From a virus, in the IMG/VR virus record IMGVR_UViG_3300038701_002786, positions 1 to 64,000 of that record: a DNA stretch of 64,000 nt. One strand, written 5' to 3'. Position 1 is the stretch's first letter. The number at the start of each line of letters is the position of its first letter. The translations under genes were made by a program, and so were the position numbers. The notes under the pieces were generated by a model. The model was not told the DNA's origin and did no database searches. It saw only the letters and a list, made by a program, of their open reading frames with translations. Positions 58,217 through 64,000 of the stretch are shown piece after piece.

Positions 58217-59418
58217 TTTAACTTGTTTCCCATTTTAAGTTTTGACGAATTTTGTCTTTTTTTAATTTCTATTGCAAATCGAAGAGTGTGAGCGCTAACC
58301 AAGTCGGCGCGGATATTCGCCTGTGAGTTTGGGTCGCCGTTGAAAGTGAGTTGGGAGTTGTTGACGCTCCGTTTGATTGAAATAATGTGTGCGTGTGTTT
58401 TCGATTGATTATAGATTCTTGTTGCTATCGAGCCTGCTGAGATTTTGCCATTCAGGTTGTTAAGATTTGTTTGGTAGTCAGGCTCCTTTGGTTGATTTTG
58501 TTCACGTTCGTGAATCTCCAAAATCATCAATGCAGTGACCCAGCCAACCACAACCACAAAGGCAATTGTCATTGAAGTGCCCCGATGTTGTTTAGGCACC
58601 ACGATCGGCTTTATCTCTGTTGGTTTCTCAAGCGAATTGAGCAATTGCTTTGAGTTGGCTGCTCGTTCAAAGAGAACTTTTTTCAGCATTAAATTAATGG
58701 CGGATTCTAATTGAGGGTCATGGAGATTAACCTCAAGGGATGGTCCATTGTAGAGATTTGACAGAAATCGCTTGGCCACTGAGTTTTTATGCATCTCCAA
58801 TGTGGCGCCTTTGCACAGCCAGTAGCAAACCATGCCCAGGCTATACAAATCTGATTGGTGCGTGAGCTTGGTTGGGTCGATGTGTTCAGGGGATGAGCAG
58901 TCCAAGGTGCCCAGTGTTGTTTCATCGGTCGTCAACGGTTGTTGATTTCGCCCCCAAGAAGAAGAGCCAAAATCAATAAGAACGGGCCGCGTGATGTTGT
59001 TATCGCTGAGCATGATATTGCCGAGGGATATGTCACGGTGCAAAACCCCATGTTCCTTCAAGGACTGGAGCACCCCGAGCATTGATGTCAAAAAAGATTT
59101 CAGTTGAAGTTCTGTAATCACGTTACCGGATTCAAGCCATTCCCATACACTACAGCCTTCAACGTAATTCGTTACAATGTGTAGTTTGTCGTCTTTATGG
59201 ATAACATCCATAAACCGCAGCATTTGTCCGTTGAGACCTTGTAGTTTTGACAACACCTCAATTTCGCGTTTGGCACGAGCCCGTTTCGTTTCGTTTGAAT
59301 TGAAGTCAATTGTTTTTATAGCAACCAGACGACCTTCATCGTCTGATGCTCGCCAGATTTCACCGTTGGCGCCATGACCGATGCTTTCGTGTATCATGTA
59401 TGGACCAAGGCGATTCAT
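58162..59418 (-). CDS. Hanks-type Ser/Thr protein kinase with membrane anchor
   Basis: The 418-residue product has a full kinase domain: G-loop GHGANGEIW (about 14-22), AIK, HRDISLGNIML catalytic loop near 128, DFGSSS near 147 and GTLDCSSPEH (activation-segment end, near APE). A membrane segment (MTIAFVVVVGWVTALMILEI, about 281-300) follows, then an extracytoplasmic part of about 115 residues. The plan is that of PknB-type receptor kinases. It is coupled to the small gene upstream by ATGA. This is unusual cargo for a phage. Confidence 0.9.
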   Translation of the reverse strand: MNRLGPYMIHESIGHGANGEIWRASDDEGRLVAIKTIDFNSNETKRARAKREIEVLSKLQGLNGQMLRFMDVIHKDDKLHIVTNYVEGCSVWEWLESGNVITELQLKSFLTSMLGVLQSLKEHGVLHRDISLGNIMLSDNNITRPVLIDFGSSSWGRNQQPLTTDETTLGTLDCSSPEHIDPTKLTHQSDLYSLGMVCYWLCKGATLEMHKNSVAKRFLSNLYNGPSLEVNLHDPQLESAINLMLKKVLFERAANSKQLLNSLEKPTEIKPIVVPKQHRGTSMTIAFVVVVGWVTALMILEIHEREQNQPKEPDYQTNLNNLNGKISAGSIATRIYNQSKTHAHIISIKRSVNNSQLTFNGDPNSQANIRADLVSAHTLRFAIEIKKRQNSSKLKMGNKLKWNNTKSKTEAYDGSSPL

Positions 59419-59774
59419 CGCTGCACTCGTCGCCTTGTAATGGGAGCACCTGATTCGGCCATGTAAGATAAGGCTCCACCATAGTACAGAGTAGTGCGCC
59501 TGACTCCGAATAGAGGAGCCAGTTGGTCCAGCAACTTTATGTCGTCGAGTTCGACATAAAAGTGCATGTAGTTATCAAAGATGCTTTCGATCCCTTCTTT
59601 TGTTGAAAAAGGATGCCAGTATTCGTCTTCAACCTTTTGGTTGATGTGAGCAATTACTTCTTTCGAGAACTGTTTAGAGTCGTCACCGAAGTGTTTGCTT
59701 ATGTAGTCATCGAGTTGTTGTTGTTCGTTTGGTGGGACTTTGATTTTAAGGGACGATGAGTATGATTTTCCCAT
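59415..59774 (-). CDS. small DNA-binding-like protein heading the kinase operon
   Basis: The 119-residue product starts with SSSLKIKVPPNEQQQLDDYI and FSKEVIAHINQKVEDEYW, which looks like a ribbon-helix-helix strand and two helices. A C-terminal part with LFGVRRTTLYYGGALSYM follows. The start has AAAGGA upstream. It faces the operator-rich region at 59841-59943 and may be its repressor. The RHH assignment is tentative. Confidence 0.5.
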   Translation of the reverse strand: MGKSYSSSLKIKVPPNEQQQLDDYISKHFGDDSKQFSKEVIAHINQKVEDEYWHPFSTKEGIESIFDNYMHFYVELDDIKLLDQLAPLFGVRRTTLYYGGALSYMAESGAPITRRRVQR

Positions 59775-59840
59775 GATGTGGTCCTTTGAGTTCGATTGTG
59801 CAAGTTGATCTGTTTATGACGGATCGACGCAATATTTGCA

Positions 59841-59943
59841 ACAGTTTCTTGGAAAACTTTTCTTGTACAATTTTGACTGGAAAAAGTTTCTTGGAAAAGT
59901 TTTCCAAGAAACTGTTGACTGGAAAACTTTTCTAAACTAGTCT
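59841..59943. promoter_or_regulatory. operator cluster and promoter of the sliding-clamp gene
   Basis: A 29-bp perfect palindrome with arms AGTTTCTTGGAAAA (59885-59913) is flanked by TTGGAAAACTTTTC (59849-59862) and GGAAAACTTTTC (59921-59932). TTGACTGGAAAA occurs twice (59873 and 59915). A possible promoter is TTGACT (59915-59920), 17 bases, TAGTCT. Its spacer contains an operator. The region lies between the leftward kinase operon and rightward dnaN. Confidence 0.75.
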
Positions 59944-59970
59944 CCTAATCAATCGCACAGGAGACCGTCA

Positions 59971-61071
59971 ATGAAAGTGACCGCGCAAAATATGTTTGAA
60001 GCGTTAACACGTGTTCAACACGCCATTTTTCACAAAAATGGGCGCGTCCTTTTGTTTGAACAGAATGGGCAAACCTTTGTATTTGCAAGCAATAATGATT
60101 GGAACGCAAAGTGCTTTGCTCAGGTGTTGACCCCTGTACAAGCATACGCCGAAGAGGGGGAGTGTTATGTTGTGCCAGCTGGGGACTTCAGGGCAACTAT
60201 CAAGATGATTGAGGGCGAAGTCGAACTCAGTGGGAACGGGCCGCATGTTGAGGTGAGTCACGGGCAGGGGACTCATTTTCGGTTTTTGGGTCTCGCTGAA
60301 GAAAGCAGACTTTTGGTTGATTCCTCGAAGAGCATGATTCGGGTTGATGAGCCAATTGCTTCTTTGAAGATGGATGGTGAGAACTTCGTTAAGTCATTGA
60401 AGTTGGCATCAGTTCGTGCTCAAGACGCCGATTTTCCTGTGCAAATCCTATCCAAAAATTCAGCCATTCGTTTTTGTGGTTTAACACGACGACAGGTGTC
60501 AATTGTTTACACCACTGGTCAGGTAGACGGTGTCATTCGTATTCCTCAAACATATTTGAGGGCTATTGAATCGTTTGTTGATACAAGCAAACAAGTTTCC
60601 GTGGTGATGTCAGAATCATACGTCAAAATCACACAAGAACAGTCAGTTTTAACGATTGGGGTCGAGGCAGACCCATTCCCTCAAGTTGAACAAGTGCTCA
60701 GCGCTTTGGAGCGCAATTCAGTATCTTGTCTTGTTCGCAAAGTTGAGGCGGTCAGAGCATTGGAACTTATCCGTCAAGGCGTGCCCCCCAAGATACCAGC
60801 GTTCAAAATTGGTTTTGATGGTGAAGAGCTTCGCCTGGTCGCACCGGATTTGAACGGCAGAATTGTGGTTGAAACACCTCTAAGTTGTACCAACCTCATT
60901 GGCAGTGTCCAATGGTCTACGATGAGATTGCAGCAACCTTTTGTTGCTAATGCGCTCAAAAACATACCAACCAGCAACGTTAAGTTGTTGTTTCCAGATA
61001 ATAAATTAGAGCCTTTGATTATTCAATCCGACGATGGGCTTGTTAGTCAGATCGTCGCACCGATGAGATGA
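59971..61071 (+). CDS. dnaN: DNA polymerase sliding clamp (DnaN-like)
   Basis: The 366-residue product has the length and three-part plan of bacterial beta clamps and ends with the typical P-L-I-I-Q-S-D-D-G, then QIVAPMR pattern. Within it YLRAIESFVDTSKQVSVVMS and FVANALKNIPTSNVKLLF match the start of clamp domains. AGGAG lies upstream. It would tether a polymerase, which is not in this window. Confidence 0.85.
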   Translation: MKVTAQNMFEALTRVQHAIFHKNGRVLLFEQNGQTFVFASNNDWNAKCFAQVLTPVQAYAEEGECYVVPAGDFRATIKMIEGEVELSGNGPHVEVSHGQGTHFRFLGLAEESRLLVDSSKSMIRVDEPIASLKMDGENFVKSLKLASVRAQDADFPVQILSKNSAIRFCGLTRRQVSIVYTTGQVDGVIRIPQTYLRAIESFVDTSKQVSVVMSESYVKITQEQSVLTIGVEADPFPQVEQVLSALERNSVSCLVRKVEAVRALELIRQGVPPKIPAFKIGFDGEELRLVAPDLNGRIVVETPLSCTNLIGSVQWSTMRLQQPFVANALKNIPTSNVKLLFPDNKLEPLIIQSDDGLVSQIVAPMR

Positions 61072-61075
61072 ATTT

Positions 61076-61345
61076 ATGCAGCGTATTGGTACAGGGCGTA
61101 AGCACGCTCGGCGTCAGAAAAACAAAGTCGAACGTGGTACTTTGGTGAAACTCAACAAAAAAGAGTTGCCCCTTAGAAGGGTTCGTTATCAAAACAATGG
61201 AGGGGTGCCCTTGGCGCTCATGCCATCTTTCTCTCGTTGGGAGTTTCTCGTCCATATGCTTGACCATCAGGCGATTTTGCGGCGGCGAAGAATGGATCGT
61301 GAACACAATGGCCTTTGGTCCAAACGGTACGGTAACGTGCGATGA
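61076..61345 (+). CDS. small very basic protein
   Basis: The 89-residue product has about a quarter Arg and Lys (GTGRKHARRQKNKVERGTL; LRRRRMDREHNGLWSKRYG). It resembles DNA- or RNA-binding proteins without a recognised family. It overlaps the next gene (ATGA). Confidence 0.55.
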   Translation: MQRIGTGRKHARRQKNKVERGTLVKLNKKELPLRRVRYQNNGGVPLALMPSFSRWEFLVHMLDHQAILRRRRMDREHNGLWSKRYGNVR

Positions 61346-61944
61346 AAAAGATACAGTCAGTTAAGTTTTCAGGTTTTGCCCTGCTCAATGAACCTCGCCG
61401 TCGGCATGGTCAGCCAACAGTATTGTCCGTCGATCCCATGACTGGCGCACGCCAGATGCGGGATGAGATCGTGTCGTTCAATGCGTTGCCACCAACAGTC
61501 AAGTCGATTGTCATTGAGCCAGGTCAGGCGGTTTTAGCTGTTTGTGATTTGCAGGCGCAGTTTGCAAATGATGAATGTGGTCAGATTCTGCTCGGACATC
61601 AAGCAGGTGCAAACGGGTTGGTTGCATCGACCGTGGCTATCGCACCTGGAAGTTCCTTTGATAAGGACAACCCATTGTGTGTGTGTTTGCGTAACTGTGG
61701 TTCTTCTCGACTGCATCTGGGGGTTGAAAGCACCTATGTGCAAATGTGGACTGAAGCTTGCGTTAGTATGGGACCGTCGAAGACTTTGAGTCGGCAACGT
61801 TTGAGTGAGTTGAGAGCGCTTGTGGGCAACATGGAGTTACATCTCCAACCCAATCTCCCCATACAAATGACGGATACTGACATCGCACTGAACAATCTTG
61901 AGTTATTGAAGTCGGTTCTCGCTGACTTGGAGGATGAACAATGA
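61342..61944 (+). CDS. possible dUTPase/dCTP-deaminase-fold protein
   Basis: In the 200-residue product, SIVIEPGQAVLAVCDLQAQF, then GQILLGHQAGANGLVASTVA, APGSSFDKDNP, LCVCLRNCGSSRLHLGVEST and YVQMW follow the order of strands in the trimeric dUTPase/dCTP deaminase fold. A helical C-terminal part follows. The key catalytic motifs are not clear. It is coupled to thyA, which makes a nucleotide role plausible. Confidence 0.45.
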   Translation: MKKIQSVKFSGFALLNEPRRRHGQPTVLSVDPMTGARQMRDEIVSFNALPPTVKSIVIEPGQAVLAVCDLQAQFANDECGQILLGHQAGANGLVASTVAIAPGSSFDKDNPLCVCLRNCGSSRLHLGVESTYVQMWTEACVSMGPSKTLSRQRLSELRALVGNMELHLQPNLPIQMTDTDIALNNLELLKSVLADLEDEQ

Positions 61945-62933
61945 AAGCCTATCAAGACTTGATTCGACACGTTTTGACCAATGGTTGCGAAAAAGAGGGC
62001 CGAAATGGCGGCACTATTTCGGCCTTTGGAGCAGAGATGAAGTTCAATTTGCAAGATGGGTTTCCGATTGTCACGACCAAGGCGATCTTCTTTGGCAAGA
62101 TGCTTGATGAGTTGCTCGCATTTTGTCGTGGCCATATCTATCTGGATGAATTTGGCAGCGCTCGTTCATTCTGGGCACCATTCGCCGATGAACACGGATG
62201 CCTTGGCCCTATCTACGGTTACCAGTGGCGAAGAGGGAAATGGGCGACTGGAGACAATGAGGGCGGCCATAAGGTCGTGGAAATTGACCAACTCAAGCAG
62301 GTGATTGAAAATATCATCGCACACCCATATTCACGTCGACACATTGTGACGTCGTGGAACCCCGGTCAAAACGACGAAATGGGTTTGCCCCCTTGTCACT
62401 CGTTTTTCCAGTTTAATGTGCGCCCCGCGATTAGTTTTATTAATGACGAGCGTCAGATTGCGACCACTCGTGTGTATTTGAATGCGTTGAAGAACCTTAT
62501 GGGCGAAGAGGAGTTCATGGCATTCTACGATGGATGTGCTGGTCCTGGTGGTCAACTGTCTGCCTTGGCCATTGCCGAAGGTGTTCGTGAACGTGGTCTT
62601 CCTGACAAGTTTTTGAGTTGTAAGATGTATCAGCGTTCAGCTGATGTCTTTTTGGGTGTGCCGTATAATATCTCGTCTTATGCAACTTTGACGCATATGG
62701 TCGCGCAGGTGACAAACTGTTTGCCAGGTACGTTGTATCATTCGTTGGGCGATTCGCATTTGTATGACGAACATATCAACCAAGCGCTCGACATCCTGGA
62801 CCGAGACCCTCATCCATTGCCAACATTAAGGCTGGATCGTTCCGTCAAAGATATTGACGAGTTTGAATCAACTCATTTTCATTTGGAAAATTATACCTCT
62901 GAACCGTTTATGCCCGCACCGTTGATCGCGTGA
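61941..62933 (+). CDS. thyA: thymidylate synthase
   Basis: The 330-residue product has FGAEMKFNLQDGFPIVTTK, the folate region GPIYGYQWR, YSRRHIVTSWNP, LPPCHSFFQF (catalytic Cys near 152), QRSADVFLGVPYNISSYA and HLYDEHINQ in the family order. Between FFQF and QRSADVF there is an insertion of about 50-60 residues (ISFINDERQIATTRVYLNAL onward). It makes dTMP from dUMP and methylene-tetrahydrofolate. It overlaps both neighbours by a few bases. Confidence 0.92.
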   Translation: MKAYQDLIRHVLTNGCEKEGRNGGTISAFGAEMKFNLQDGFPIVTTKAIFFGKMLDELLAFCRGHIYLDEFGSARSFWAPFADEHGCLGPIYGYQWRRGKWATGDNEGGHKVVEIDQLKQVIENIIAHPYSRRHIVTSWNPGQNDEMGLPPCHSFFQFNVRPAISFINDERQIATTRVYLNALKNLMGEEEFMAFYDGCAGPGGQLSALAIAEGVRERGLPDKFLSCKMYQRSADVFLGVPYNISSYATLTHMVAQVTNCLPGTLYHSLGDSHLYDEHINQALDILDRDPHPLPTLRLDRSVKDIDEFESTHFHLENYTSEPFMPAPLIA

Positions 62934-63124
62934 AGCAACTCGAACCTGAGACGCTCAAAGCAATTGCGATAATTCGTTGGATAACACGCCCAGGCCAACT
63001 GACTTATCGTGGCGTTCGCATTTATCGATGGCATGGCTTCACCTACGGGGTGTGGCACAATAGGACTATGCGAACTTACAGCACTTTTTACGGCGCACGT
63101 TGTGCCATAGATGGAATATCGTGA
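62930..63124 (+). CDS. small basic protein of unknown function
   Basis: The GTG start overlaps the thyA stop (GTGA). The 64-residue product is rich in Arg, Trp and Tyr (YRGVRIYRWHGFTYGVWHN). No family is recognised. Confidence 0.5.
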   Translation: MKQLEPETLKAIAIIRWITRPGQLTYRGVRIYRWHGFTYGVWHNRTMRTYSTFYGARCAIDGIS

Positions 63125-63552
63125 AGAATTTGGATGAAAAAGAAGTGATCGAAAGCGCAAAGCGTTGCGCAAAGCGATATGAGCACGCCAAACTTGGTGA
63201 TTCGACGTGTCCGCATCCCAAGTTGTTGCCCATGGTCTTGCTTAAAGCGAAACAAGAATGTTTTGAAGCGGCCCGAAATCTTGAGTCATTGACATGGGAA
63301 TGCCTTGAAACCGTTCGGAAGTTGCAAAACCAAGATAACGAGCGTTTGTTGAAGGCTGAACGTGATTCGTTGAAAAATGCAGCAATCCGATATTTTGACC
63401 GAGCAAAGCGGTATCGTGCAGTCTTGGAGGGCCAGGTGTTGCCGGTCTTGGGGATTGAAGTGATTCGATACAAATGGCCCAAGATTCGCGTTCAAAACGT
63501 GTTGACGGCCAAAATCCCAAACAAATCCATGAACAATCAATACAGGATTTGA
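63121..63552 (+). CDS. helical protein of unknown function
   Basis: I use the GTG at 63121, which overlaps the preceding stop (GTGA). The 143-residue product is mostly charged helix (IESAKRCAKRYEHAKLGDST; AERDSLKNAAIRYFDRAKRY). The C-terminus is basic. Confidence 0.5.
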   Translation: MKNLDEKEVIESAKRCAKRYEHAKLGDSTCPHPKLLPMVLLKAKQECFEAARNLESLTWECLETVRKLQNQDNERLLKAERDSLKNAAIRYFDRAKRYRAVLEGQVLPVLGIEVIRYKWPKIRVQNVLTAKIPNKSMNNQYRI

Positions 63553-63554
63553 AA

Positions 63555-64000
63555 ATGGAACGCGTAGTTATTGAGTCGCCCTTTGGCAGCGATGATGATG
63601 AGATCATTCGGCGAAATATTTTGTATGCTCGTCTTTGTCTAAATACAGTGTTGCACAAAGGACATGCTTGTTTTGCCTCGCACCTATTGTTCACCCAGCG
63701 ATTGGTTCTTAATGACAATGTGCCAGAGGAGCGTGCGTTGGGTATCACTGCAGGACTTGAGGTTGTACGTGATTTTGAGGCGACTTATGTGTTCTCCGAT
63801 TTTGGTGTTACACCAGGTATGCAAGAAGGCATTGATGCTGCTCATCAGTGCGGTCGAAGGGTTGAAGAGTATCGTTTGTTCCAAGTAGACTGTGCCCATG
63901 TCAAAACAGCTGAAGAACTCTGGCAGATGGTCAAGATTTACTATGATGATGCTGAACTCTGGCACGATATGCTCTTTGACGAAAAAGATGACATGTTGTT
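63555..64000 (+). CDS. DUF7768-like protein, truncated by the window edge
   Basis: ATG at 63555 lies 2 bases after the preceding stop. The first 148 residues contain VVIESPFGSDDDE, RRNILYARLCLNTVLHKGHA, CFASHLLFTQRLVLNDNVPE and ERALGITAGLEV. This order is seen in phage proteins of the DUF7768 type, thought to have a nucleoside deoxyribosyltransferase-like fold. The frame runs off the right edge. Confidence 0.65.
   Translation, partial: MERVVIESPFGSDDDEIIRRNILYARLCLNTVLHKGHACFASHLLFTQRLVLNDNVPEERALGITAGLEVVRDFEATYVFSDFGVTPGMQEGIDAAHQCGRRVEEYRLFQVDCAHVKTAEELWQMVKIYYDDAELWHDMLFDEKDDML

Overview
This window looks like part of the genome of a large double-stranded DNA tailed phage, probably one that can persist as a plasmid (a phage-plasmid). 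It carries a compact replication module (initiator, DnaB helicase, TOPRIM primase, Dda/RecD-like helicase, sliding clamp, YqaJ exonuclease), nucleotide supply genes (class II ribonucleotide reductase, thymidylate synthase, dTMP kinase, MazG-like pyrophosphatase), DNA modification genes (C5-cytosine methyltransferase, Mom-like acyltransferase) and typical phage families (DUF5131, DUF4326, DUF6011, DUF3307). A ParA/ParB pair argues for maintenance as a low-copy plasmid. No terminase, capsid, tail or integrase gene and no tRNA gene that I can defend is present, so the structural region lies outside. Lipoproteins with Asp/Met-rich linkers after the lipobox, an RCC1-repeat lipoprotein, a Hanks-type kinase with a membrane segment and an sce7726-type protein suggest a host in the Myxococcota/Bradymonadota or a similar deltaproteobacterial lineage. 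That host assignment is inference.

Layout. 0-3.3 kb (+): tightly overlapping membrane/coiled-coil genes resembling a lysis (spanin/holin) cassette, a calcineurin-type phosphoesterase and a lipoprotein, closed by a strong terminator. 3.4-8.4 kb (both strands): small accessory genes. Nine of the transcription units start with the same module: a TATTTTG-N9-CAAAATA inverted repeat, a TTGACC-17-(-10) promoter, a short RNA hairpin and an AAGAGGTAAC ribosome binding site. 8.4-12.4 kb (+): HTH proteins, then an XRE repressor facing two small membrane-protein genes across a near-consensus promoter with operators. 12.4-39.9 kb (-): a long leftward region of many small, mostly unknown genes coupled by ATGA-type overlaps, including several in-window paralogue families (zinc miniproteins, FPT proteins, LG-N-RN winged domains, DFGE proteins, IYR-DDG proteins), the Mom-like gene, the cytosine methyltransferase, NrdJ and a DUF5131 protein. 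40.2-54.4 kb (+): HTH-ParA-ParB, then the initiator gene with iterons inside it (a candidate origin), DnaB, primase, helicase, MazG-like protein, Tmk and YqaJ. 54.4-59.8 kb: a candidate non-coding RNA, a lipoprotein, and a divergent operon encoding a small DNA-binding-like protein, a Ser/Thr kinase, a TPR-like membrane protein and an RCC1 lipoprotein. 59.8-64 kb (+): operator-rich promoter, sliding clamp, a possible dUTPase-fold protein, ThyA and a truncated DUF7768-like gene.

Regulation is unusually legible. Besides the nine-copy leader there is a 25-bp palindromic operator (AATGAGTCT-N7-AGACTCATT) at six places. In three of these it fills the spacer of a TTGAnn-17-TAGACT promoter, and the set flanks recombination, helicase and NrdJ genes. 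A second palindrome (TGTAAAC-N-GTTTACA) occurs at four unit boundaries, and a 29-bp palindrome lies before the sliding clamp. These suggest at least three separate repressor circuits.

All calls are from reading the sequence and its translations; no database search was run.
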